This document shows, piece after piece, positions 7,587 to 14,367 of a stretch of DNA of 29,425 nt (position 1 is its first letter; each line of letters begins with the position of its first letter). The position numbers were made by a program, and so were the translations under genes. The notes under the pieces were generated by a model that ran no database searches, was not told the DNA's origin, and saw only the letters and a list, made by a program, of their open reading frames with translations. Source of the DNA: Candidatus Poseidoniaceae archaeon (lineage in GTDB: Archaea > Thermoplasmatota > Poseidoniia > Poseidoniales > Poseidoniaceae); contig CASICT010000040.1 in assembly GCA_949373265.1 (NCBI GenBank), positions 1 through 29,425 of the forward strand, given 5' to 3'.

Positions 7587-9655
7587 AGGATGTGATGAGC
7601 GGACTTGACTTGCGCGCTATTACTAGCGAGTTACAAGTTATGGTCGGGGCTCATTGTAGGAAATGTTACCAGCCCCATTACGAGCAAGTAGTGCTAAGAT
7701 TACGTTCTAAAGAAGGAGGTAATACTGATTTGGTTATGGTTCGCGGTAAGCGGATTTACACCAGTAAAAGAGACCGCCCTATGCCGCAAATACCTGCGCC
7801 ATTTGCAATGGTGCTGAGAAAATCATTGTCGAATGCTCGTCTCAAAGTTATTGAGCAGGTTGGATTTGATCGTGTTCTTCGTTTCGTTTTCGAAAAAGGG
7901 CATGGCATGCTTCATCTCTATGTCGAAGTGTTTAGAGACGGTAATATCATCTTAACAGATGAAAATGATGTTATCATACAGCCACTAACACATAAATCAT
8001 ATGCAGATAGAGTACTCAAGAAAGGAGTGGTCTACACCCTTCCTCCTGCATCTACAAATCCATATGAACTAGATTTCGATTCATTTTGTGAATTGATGAA
8101 AACTAGTGACAGGAGTTTAGGCCGAACGTTAGGAGGTGCTCTAAATCTAGGAGGGGCTCTTGCTACAGCGGTTTGTGTGGAGTCGGAACATGAGGCTGAT
8201 TCAAAGATTAGCGTAGCAGATTTGAAAAAGGTCTGGGAATCATTACAAAACCTGCTTCATGGAGACTGGAAAGGCCATCTATTCCTAAACGAAGGTGGGA
8301 TAGACCAAGCCTGGCCGATGGTTCTCTCAACTCTGAAGGATAGAGAGACCAAAGAGTTCCCAACAATGAGTGAAGCGGTCGATGAGTGGATGGGTCTGCA
8401 TGATGCTCACGCATTAGCACGAAGAGAATCTGAAGCTCTAGACATTGCATCACCGGGAAGAGGATTCTCTACTGATGTAGAACGTCTCGAAAGGCGCTTA
8501 GAACATCAAGAAAAAGCATTGGATGGATTTGGTACCAAAGTTGAGAAACAACAGGCAATCGGACATTTGATTCAAGAAAATTGGACTCATGTCGAACAAT
8601 TACTCGCTCAAATCAAAGAAGCCGTCGACACACTAGGTTGGGACGGTGTTAAGAAAGCGATAAAGGAAATTGAATGGATAGATTCGGTCAATGCTGCAGA
8701 AAGTAGTTTCATGGCATTATTACCTGATGAAGAAGGAAAACCGGGACAACAAATTTCACTAAATCTCGATGAAACGGTTCATCAAAATGCGCAACGGTTT
8801 TTCGAATCTGGCCGTAAACAAAAAGACAAATCCGCAGGTGCAATTCAAGCATTAGAAGACACAAAATTAGAACTTTCTAGAGCCCAGAAAAAACAAGCTA
8901 AAAGAGAGGCTAGCGGACAAATTGCACGTGTAAAAAGAGCGAAGAGATTGTGGTTTGAAAATCACAAATGGACTATGCTTCCAAGTGGTCATTTAATGGT
9001 AGGAGGTCGTGACGCTAAAGGAAATGATTCAGTAGTCAAGAAGCATATGTCGTTAGGTGACCGCTATCTTCACGCAGACTTACACGGCGCCCCCTCATGT
9101 TCATTAAGAAATAATCAGGGGTTCGAAATTGATACACAGCCCCCACCTCATATTGGTGATGATGTACCTGCATTCCGATTGGTGGACAAAGTTGAGGCCG
9201 AGTTAGATGATGAAATAACCGAACTTGCTGCCAATATGGCGCTTGCATGGAGTCGTGCATGGAATGGAGGTGGCGCTCATGGAACTGTATTCTGGGTTAA
9301 ACCCGGCCAAGTTTCCAAGTCTGCTGAAACTGGAGAGTATGTTGGAAAGGGTGCATTCATAATCCGTGGTAAGAGAACTTGGTACAAGAATATCGATTTA
9401 CGTCTTGGTGTTGGACTAGTGGCAATAAATGGAATCCCTCTTTTGATGGCATCAACACCTGAGCATATTGCGAAGATTTGTAACCGTTATATCGTGGTTA
9501 CACCCGGTCGTGAAAAGAAGGAAACTATAGCAAATAGAATCTATAAATCAACAGGCTTGTCCGTAGATGACATCCTTCCAATACTACCTGGTAATTGTGA
9601 AATCGCCGAGGATGTAGGCCTCATCAAATTCAAGAAGGATGAGACAGATGAGTAA
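7583..9655 (+). CDS. rqcH: NFACT family ribosome quality control protein (RqcH/Rqc2 homologue)
   Basis: RqcH binds the stalled large ribosomal subunit with a peptidyl-tRNA and adds C-terminal tails without mRNA. Domains in order: NFACT-N (1-250, starting MSGLDLRAITSELQVMVG), a helical and coiled-coil middle (about 290-450, rich in E, K, Q) and NFACT-R (about 452-580, with MSLGDRYLHADLHGAPSC). Asp96-Arg97 in VGFDRVLRF fits the conserved DR pair needed for tRNA binding in studied members. A basic and then acidic tail ends the protein. 690 residues is typical of archaeal members. ATG at 7583 overlaps the upstream stop by four bases; an earlier TTG at 7571 is open but less likely. The methyltransferase overlaps its 3' end, so three genes probably form one transcript. 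Confidence 0.92.
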   Translation: MKDVMSGLDLRAITSELQVMVGAHCRKCYQPHYEQVVLRLRSKEGGNTDLVMVRGKRIYTSKRDRPMPQIPAPFAMVLRKSLSNARLKVIEQVGFDRVLRFVFEKGHGMLHLYVEVFRDGNIILTDENDVIIQPLTHKSYADRVLKKGVVYTLPPASTNPYELDFDSFCELMKTSDRSLGRTLGGALNLGGALATAVCVESEHEADSKISVADLKKVWESLQNLLHGDWKGHLFLNEGGIDQAWPMVLSTLKDRETKEFPTMSEAVDEWMGLHDAHALARRESEALDIASPGRGFSTDVERLERRLEHQEKALDGFGTKVEKQQAIGHLIQENWTHVEQLLAQIKEAVDTLGWDGVKKAIKEIEWIDSVNAAESSFMALLPDEEGKPGQQISLNLDETVHQNAQRFFESGRKQKDKSAGAIQALEDTKLELSRAQKKQAKREASGQIARVKRAKRLWFENHKWTMLPSGHLMVGGRDAKGNDSVVKKHMSLGDRYLHADLHGAPSCSLRNNQGFEIDTQPPPHIGDDVPAFRLVDKVEAELDDEITELAANMALAWSRAWNGGGAHGTVFWVKPGQVSKSAETGEYVGKGAFIIRGKRTWYKNIDLRLGVGLVAINGIPLLMASTPEHIAKICNRYIVVTPGREKKETIANRIYKSTGLSVDDILPILPGNCEIAEDVGLIKFKKDETDE

Positions 9656-10262
9656 TGTCAAATTCGGCGCAGAAGCTTGGAACGCTCGTTTTTCAGGTGA
9701 TGGATGGGCTTATGGAAAAGAGCCTAATTCGTGGCTGGCTCAAAGAATAGAAGTCGGCACAGGAAAGGCACTTGTTCCTGCTGATGGTGAAGGAAGAAAT
9801 GCAGTTTGGATTGCATCGCAAGGATATGACACGACCGTGTTCGACCTCTCGGATATCGGCAAACAAAAGTGTGCACTACTCGCTAAAGAAAGAGGCGTTA
9901 AAGTCCACTACGAAGTCGATGATTTAGAACTCCGAGATTTTTCAAAACAAGAATACGATCTTATCGCCTGCTCATGGTTTCACGTTCCTTGGTCAATATT
10001 CTGTGAACATTATCCGCGTATGCTTTCTTCATTAAAACCGGGTGGAGAATTCATCTGTGAAGGATATCATACCAGTCAAATGGAAATGACAAGTGGTGGG
10101 CCTAAGAGTCTAGATTTGCTTTGGGACCTCGATGAAGTGATGGAAATAATCGGGCAAGGTTTCACAATAAAACATGCTAAACTCGAGACTGTAGAATTAG
10201 ATGAATCCGACTTACACAGAGGGGTTGCTCACGTAATCCGACTGCATTTTACAAGAAATTAA
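9648..10262 (+). CDS. Class I SAM-dependent methyltransferase
   Basis: A small methyltransferase of the TehB/UbiE-like type. The SAM-binding motif I appears as ALVPADGEGRNAVWIASQGY (DGEGRNA replaces the usual GCGEGRNA), followed by the acidic VFDLSD that would hold the ribose, YEVDDLELRDF for the adenine, and YDLIACSWFHVPW as the post-II block. LKPGGEFICEGY is the usual motif III. The substrate is unknown; TehB-like enzymes act on tellurite or small thiol compounds, and related proteins on other small molecules. ATG at 9648 has AAGGA eight bases upstream, whereas ATG at 9639 does not leave room for one. The start lies inside the last codons of rqcH, so coupling is likely. 204 residues is a normal length. 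Confidence 0.85.
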   Translation: MSNVKFGAEAWNARFSGDGWAYGKEPNSWLAQRIEVGTGKALVPADGEGRNAVWIASQGYDTTVFDLSDIGKQKCALLAKERGVKVHYEVDDLELRDFSKQEYDLIACSWFHVPWSIFCEHYPRMLSSLKPGGEFICEGYHTSQMEMTSGGPKSLDLLWDLDEVMEIIGQGFTIKHAKLETVELDESDLHRGVAHVIRLHFTRN

Positions 10263-10310
10263 TTCAATGCCGGCACTATGGTCAAGTAACAGAAGTCATT
10301 AGGTTTGTTT

Positions 10311-11264
10311 ATGCGCAGCAAACTGCTAGTCTTCGTCCTACTAATGATTAGCGCCGCATCTCCATTGGTTGACAATTCGGCCGCTCAAAGTGTGGTCCCT
10401 GCTGTAGAACTAACTTGTAGTGCACCATACCCAAGTGGAGCCATAGATATTGGGGTCGGCCCCGGGGCGACATTAACTGGCTATGCAGACTGTACTGTTA
10501 GTAACCCTACAATCAATCAGGAAAAAATTCAGATACAGGCCTCTGGCGATGGATTAGCGACTGCCGCCCCTGGATCAATCACTTTGGGAGCAAATTCTGA
10601 ATCTGACTTCCAAGTAGCTGTTAGGGCGGACTCTAGAATGACGATGTCCGCAAGGCAACTGGTTGTTACGGCCACTGTTACTGAAGCAAATGGTGTTCCT
10701 CCCCCAAATATTGCTGAATCACAGGTTACGCTAATTATCAATATTCTGCAATTTGCAGAACTTAATTTCGAAATGGTTGAAGCGTTCAAAATGATTGAGG
10801 TGGGGTCTGACGCCATTCTCGAATACAAAATTTATAATAACGGGAATTGGGTAGACAAATTCATTTTTTCCACAGAATCTGAATCGGTAGAAAACGTAGA
10901 CTTATCAATTCCAATAGTTGCCATGGAAGTAGAAAGTCGTAGCTCTCCTAGCAAATTTAGAGTGGAACTAAGAGCACCATCGGATGGTTCTGATTGGCCG
11001 ATAAATTCGGATGGGTTACATACAATGGAAATGGAATTTGACGTTACTGTGAAAAGCGATTTTAGTTGCAGGGAAGGGGAATGTATTTCCATGACCTTAA
11101 CGCAGAAAATAATTTTCTTCCAAAATCAGACTGTAGAAGAGGAGCCTGAAGATAGTGTACTATCGAGTTCAACGGATGACCAATTATTGATTTATGGAGG
11201 AAGTGGGGCTGGAGTAATTCTTCTGTTAATGCTATTCGTTATGCTCCGGAAAGGACGCAAATAA
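10311..11264 (+). CDS. Secreted, C-terminally anchored beta-domain protein
   Basis: The product of 317 residues starts MRSKLLVFVLLMISAASPLV, a signal peptide cleaved near NSAAQS. The outside part is beta-rich and looks like two Ig-like or CARDB-like domains: one around 25-140 with two Cys (ELTCSAPYP and YADCTVSNP), one around 145-270 with CREGEC near its end. An acidic Ser/Glu linker, one hydrophobic helix (LLIYGGSGAGVILLLMLFVML) and a basic tail (RKGRK) anchor it, so it is type I. This architecture is common for archaeal cell-surface proteins. The specific function is not recognised. ATG at 10311 follows AGG and is preferred to TTG at 10305. It lies 48 bases after the methyltransferase and may have its own promoter. 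Confidence 0.75.
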   Translation: MRSKLLVFVLLMISAASPLVDNSAAQSVVPAVELTCSAPYPSGAIDIGVGPGATLTGYADCTVSNPTINQEKIQIQASGDGLATAAPGSITLGANSESDFQVAVRADSRMTMSARQLVVTATVTEANGVPPPNIAESQVTLIINILQFAELNFEMVEAFKMIEVGSDAILEYKIYNNGNWVDKFIFSTESESVENVDLSIPIVAMEVESRSSPSKFRVELRAPSDGSDWPINSDGLHTMEMEFDVTVKSDFSCREGECISMTLTQKIIFFQNQTVEEEPEDSVLSSSTDDQLLIYGGSGAGVILLLMLFVMLRKGRK

Positions 11265-11308
11265 TTCAAAACCTAAGGGTTTAATAGTGCCCAACTGAAC
11301 TTTCTCAT

Positions 11309-12181
11309 ATGAACGATGAGATTGGTTCTGAGCCCATGCTGTACTTTGGCTATGGCTCTAATCTCGACCACGAAGATTGGACTAGATGGTGCAATCAAAA
11401 GGGAATAAATCCGGATGGGCTGAAAGAAATTGGACCTGCATGGATAGATGGTTTCATTCTCGATTTCAATTACTATTCCAGTTCTAGAGAGGCAGGTGCT
11501 GCGAACCTAACTTGGGTTGCTCCTGGCATGGCAGCAACCCCCGGAGCCCTGTTTGAAATTGACGAGTACACCAGAGATGCCCTTGACCGTAAAGAAGGTC
11601 ATCCACATTATTATCGTCGTGTTGAAAAAATAGTTCATACAGCAGATGGCAAAAGCCATGTTGCTTGCACATACATTCATGAATGTGAAGATTCGGAATT
11701 TCATGCTCCAACAGATGATTATGTCGAATTGATAAGAAATGGATTAACGAGATTGGAATTACCAACTACTTGGCTAGATTCTTGTTTAGGTCTGATGCAA
11801 CGTCCTAGTTTTGACTACGTGTTTGTTTATGGTACCCTAATGAAAGGAATGATCAGAGAAAGAGAAATGAAAGATGGAAGCATATTATATTGCCAAGGTT
11901 CAGCAAAAGGACTTCTATACGATTTAGAGGATTATCCAGGAATGACCCACGGAAAGGGAGATGTTCATGGAGAGGTGTACAAAGCAAGTGATATGTTCGA
12001 ATTTATTCAACGATTGGATTGGATAGAAAGTTGTGAAGGAAACGACCCCCTATTCGAAAGAACAATACAAGAAATCAACACTGAAAATGGAAAGGTATGG
12101 GCTTATGTTTACCACTATGCTCAATCCTTAGATTCGTTTGCCAAAATAGAATCTGGTAATTGGAAATCGCAGTTCAATTGA
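11309..12181 (+). CDS. Tandem gamma-glutamylcyclotransferase-fold protein
   Basis: Two GGCT/AIG2-like domains in one 290-residue chain. The first (about 9-150) has YFGYGSNLDHEDW, the classical YGSN loop, and DRKEGHPHYYRRV with a likely catalytic Glu. The second (about 170-285) has VFVYGTLMKGMIRE, the YGTLMKG loop of GGACT/AIG2 proteins, and LDWIESCEGNDPLFER with another candidate Glu. These folds cyclise gamma-glutamyl amines to 5-oxoproline and a free amine, or act in glutathione or crosslink breakdown. Whether both sites are active is unknown; substrate is unknown. ATG at 11309 follows a TTTAATA box about 30 bases upstream, so the transcript may be nearly leaderless. The next genes run on the other strand and end three bases away. 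Confidence 0.82.
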   Translation: MNDEIGSEPMLYFGYGSNLDHEDWTRWCNQKGINPDGLKEIGPAWIDGFILDFNYYSSSREAGAANLTWVAPGMAATPGALFEIDEYTRDALDRKEGHPHYYRRVEKIVHTADGKSHVACTYIHECEDSEFHAPTDDYVELIRNGLTRLELPTTWLDSCLGLMQRPSFDYVFVYGTLMKGMIREREMKDGSILYCQGSAKGLLYDLEDYPGMTHGKGDVHGEVYKASDMFEFIQRLDWIESCEGNDPLFERTIQEINTENGKVWAYVYHYAQSLDSFAKIESGNWKSQFN

Positions 12182-12183
12182 AA

Positions 12184-12528
12184 TTATTTGGCCAGTAATA
12201 ATCCTGATGAAAATGCACCCATATAGAATCCAAAACCAATAAAATCAAACACTGAAAAGCCAAGTCCCGTAGGCATTAGAAGCCCTAAAACTATCAAAAT
12301 AGCACCATAACTAAGATGAATTACACCCATAACTCTAGGCGATTTATTCACGAGCAAGACTAACGCCGAAACTATCGCGCTAAATATGAAAAATATTGGG
12401 CTCAACATAAACATAGTCGCACCAATTGCAGCAATAGTGTCGCCTGAGTCCCCACTACCACTACCACTACCATCACTGGATAAGTCACCAAAGCCCGCCC
12501 CCATCATGTCGCCCAAAAGCCCAATCAT
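12184..12528 (-). CDS. Membrane protein, C-terminal part of a probably frameshifted gene
   Basis: This frame gives 114 residues beginning MIGLLGDMMGAGFG, then a Ser/Gly/Asp loop and three hydrophobic helices (about 31-60, 66-85 and 93-113). It has no clear ribosome binding site of its own: its ATG lies one base past the stop of the Pro/Gln-rich frame upstream. Removing one base at 12540-12541 would join both frames through a smooth sequence (GFTTSGFEMIGLLG), making one 214-residue protein with four helices. I therefore read this as the second part of one gene rather than as an independent gene, although translational coupling of two proteins is possible. No family is recognised. Confidence 0.55.
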   Translation of the reverse strand: MIGLLGDMMGAGFGDLSSDGSGSGSGDSGDTIAAIGATMFMLSPIFFIFSAIVSALVLLVNKSPRVMGVIHLSYGAILIVLGLLMPTGLGFSVFDFIGFGFYMGAFSSGLLLAK

Positions 12529-12529
12529 T

Positions 12530-12829
12530 TCAAAACCGCTTAGTAGTAAAACCTAGTACTGAGATATAAGGTAGAAATAATGAGACGAATATTAGCACTA
12601 CGCCAATCCAAGGCAAAGCCTTGCTTGGAGTCTTTTCTTTAGTCACGTAAACAATCTGTTGAGGTCCAGCCTGCATCATTGGCTGAGCAGGTTGAATGAA
12701 TTGTGCAGGGGGTTGTTGTTGCGGTTGAACATACTGTGTTGCCGGTTGTGCATATTGTTCAGGCGAGGGGTATTGCCCTGGTTGTTGGTACTGGACCGGC
12801 TGTGTATACTCTAGAGGTTGGGGCTGCAT
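12530..12829 (-). CDS. Pro/Gln/Tyr-rich membrane protein, N-terminal part
   Basis: This frame gives 99 residues. The first 60 are a low-complexity tail rich in Gln, Pro and Tyr with repeated QYxQP and QPxQ motifs (for example YQQPGQYPSPEQYAQPA), expected to be disordered and cytoplasmic. A basic patch (VTKEKTPSKA) precedes one strong helix (LPWIGVVLIFVSLFLPYISV). The frame then ends abruptly in KRF and a stop, in the loop where a second helix would be expected; see the adjoining downstream frame. Similar Q/P-rich tails on short membrane proteins occur in planktonic archaea, but the function is unknown. The start ATG at 12829 is preceded by AT-rich DNA with a TATA-like ATATATC. Confidence 0.6.
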   Translation of the reverse strand: MQPQPLEYTQPVQYQQPGQYPSPEQYAQPATQYVQPQQQPPAQFIQPAQPMMQAGPQQIVYVTKEKTPSKALPWIGVVLIFVSLFLPYISVLGFTTKRF

Positions 12830-12904
12830 AAAATATGAGCGATATCAATTACAGATATATGTTATGTATGTCGGACATCATTTCTATTATTGTGTGTTCA
12901 TGGT

Positions 12905-13330
12905 TCAACAGCAACCGTCATCTCTCATCGGTGCACTGATGAATGTGACCTTGTCTACGGACCCAGTATCATTTAATTGTGCCATAATCTTTCGGAAACT
13001 TGCAGCAGTTCCTATTGCTTGCATTAGATCAACACAAGTGTGACTATGTTTGAGACAGCTATGATTGTAGGTAGATATTTCCAGTTCGTTTGAATGTCTG
13101 ATGTCTAACAACTTTCTCTCGATTCCATGTTGATAATAAATTACTAGATGACCCTCAATGATTTCATCATCTTTCATATCTGCTAATTCTCCTCTCTGGT
13201 TATATTCTGCAAAATGAAGTGCAGCATCTCGCATAAATCTACTACGATTCTTGTAACCTGATTTTATAATGAGTTCATCAAGACTATCGCTAAAATCTCC
13301 GTCCGAACTAAATGATATTATCGTGCTCAT
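12905..13330 (-). CDS. NikR-like metal-responsive ribbon-helix-helix regulator
   Basis: A 141-residue transcription regulator. The first 45 residues form a ribbon-helix-helix DNA-binding domain: STIISFSSDGDF as the strand, DSLDELIIKSGYKNRSRFMRDAAL as the two helices, with the NRSRFxRDA pattern shared with NikR (NRSEAIRD). The C-terminal half resembles the NikR ACT-like metal domain: EGHLVIYYQHGIERKLLDIRH, then NHSCLKHSHTC with His and Cys candidates, then a long helix and a strand. The His/Cys spacing differs from E. coli NikR, so the sensed metal may be zinc rather than nickel. It faces the zinc importer across an 86-base gap with an inverted repeat, so control of that importer is likely. 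ATG at 13330 is preferred to GTG at 13348. The C-terminus is DDGCC, which might also bind metal. Confidence 0.78.
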   Translation of the reverse strand: MSTIISFSSDGDFSDSLDELIIKSGYKNRSRFMRDAALHFAEYNQRGELADMKDDEIIEGHLVIYYQHGIERKLLDIRHSNELEISTYNHSCLKHSHTCVDLMQAIGTAASFRKIMAQLNDTGSVDKVTFISAPMRDDGCC

Positions 13331-13360
13331 AGCACCCCTAACAGCCACCAGTATTAATAA

Positions 13361-13369
13361 TTATAAAAA
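13361..13369. promoter_or_regulatory. TATA-like box shared by regulator and znuA
   Basis: TTATAAAAA lies about 50 bases before the znuA start and 31 bases before the regulator start. On the minus strand it reads TTTTTATAA, which would place a start site close to the regulator ATG (short leader). On the plus strand it would start transcription near 13390, inside the inverted repeat. The box is inferred from sequence only. Confidence 0.4.
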
Positions 13370-13405
13370 GGCTATTTATTAGTTTTAGTTAAATAGTTAA
13401 TAGCC
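13370..13405. promoter_or_regulatory. Inverted repeat, candidate operator of the metal regulator
   Basis: GGCTATT at 13370-13376 is matched by AATAGCC at 13399-13405, a perfect 7-bp dyad with a 22-base spacer. It ends 11 bases before the znuA ATG and covers the expected transcription start. Two half sites separated by two helical turns is the layout used by NikR, whose arms are 6-7 bp with a 16-base spacer; the spacer here is longer. The spacer also carries a direct repeat (TAGTTAA at 13386 and 13394). A metal-loaded regulator bound here would block znuABC. Confidence 0.45.
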
Positions 13406-13416
13406 GGCGCAGAACC

Positions 13417-14367
13417 ATGCGCACCAATTGGCATAAGGCACTGCTTGTGAGTTTTGTATTGATTACATCTAGCTTGGCTGGATGTTTGGATAATGATGAT
13501 GTTGATGAAAAAGACATGGAAGGAAAGTATGGTACTGTTATGGTATCTACTTACCACATCGGGCAAATGGTTTCAGCAATTACTGGAGATACAGTAAATG
13601 TTGAAATGATGAGTCAAAACAACATACCAGTCCATGACTATACACCTACTCTAGAGGATATAGTCCGTCTCGGTGAAGTTGACTTATTCCTATATCACGG
13701 ATTAGGACTTGAACCGTGGGTCGAAGACACACTAGATACGATGGGCTCCGATGCACCGAGCTTTGGAAGCACCCATGCAATGCCGACTGGTGAAGTTGAT
13801 CTTGACTATGAATCAATGCTAATTGCTGACTTGTGTGAATTACTTACTTCCGGCCCTTACGAAGACCTACATCTATCTCACTTAGATGATGAATTACATG
13901 AGTTCCATGCTGAAAAGGTAGCACACGCGCTTGATGCTGCTGAAGAAGAACACGCAGAAGATGGACACGATGACCATGATGAAGACGGTCACGATGATCA
14001 CGATGAAGATGGACACGAAGAAGATGGACACGATGACCATGATGAAGACGGTCACGATGAACACGATGAAGATGGACACGAAGAAGATGGACACGATGAC
14101 CATGATGGACACGATGGACACGCTCATGCTGAAGCAGAAGAGACAATCATGAATCCTGAAGGTTGCCCTGCAGAGTCCGTAATTTCAATATTCCACCTAG
14201 AAAAAGGAGAATACGTAATTGAATTCGAAAGCGAACACCATGAAGAGACATTCAATCTAGCTGTCTTGAAGATGGCTGGAGGACACGCTAATCATGACCA
14301 TGGAGATCATGACGAAGAAGGACATGATGACCACGATGAAGAAGGTCACGATAGAAGAAGGACATGA
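13417..14367 (+). CDS. znuA: Zinc-binding lipoprotein ZnuA, N-terminal part up to a frameshift
   Basis: The solute-binding protein of a zinc ABC importer. The signal peptide ends in a lipobox (SSLAGC, Cys23), so the protein is lipid-anchored outside the membrane. The first lobe (about 38-170) follows ZnuA/TroA proteins: VSTYHIGQMVSAITGD, then VHDYTPTLEDIVRLGEVDLF with His73 as first metal ligand, and LYHGLGLEPWV. At about 170 the His-rich loop begins with repeated DGHDDHDEDGH units. A small beta module (250-290, HLEKGEYVIEFES) follows, then more repeats. The frame ends at the TGA at 14365 after RRRT, which is out of pattern. The next frame continues the same repeat, so this is not the natural end. 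The start follows a good gap from the divergent regulator. Confidence 0.85.
   Translation: MRTNWHKALLVSFVLITSSLAGCLDNDDVDEKDMEGKYGTVMVSTYHIGQMVSAITGDTVNVEMMSQNNIPVHDYTPTLEDIVRLGEVDLFLYHGLGLEPWVEDTLDTMGSDAPSFGSTHAMPTGEVDLDYESMLIADLCELLTSGPYEDLHLSHLDDELHEFHAEKVAHALDAAEEEHAEDGHDDHDEDGHDDHDEDGHEEDGHDDHDEDGHDEHDEDGHEEDGHDDHDGHDGHAHAEAEETIMNPEGCPAESVISIFHLEKGEYVIEFESEHHEETFNLAVLKMAGGHANHDHGDHDEEGHDDHDEEGHDRRRT
13957..14106 (+). repeat. 63-bp tandem repeat coding for His/Asp-rich units
   Basis: The unit starts at 13957, 14020 and 14083 (63-base steps, 21 residues), with two nearly identical full copies and a partial third. Each unit encodes EDGHDDHDEDGH-type sequence. Differences between copies are single bases, pointing to recent expansion by slippage or unequal exchange. 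It is in frame and lies in the metal-binding loop of ZnuA. Confidence 0.8.

Noticed and set aside
13957..14106. Regular repeats that might suggest CRISPR
   Set aside because: The units are contiguous, in frame and without unique spacers, so they are a coding minisatellite.
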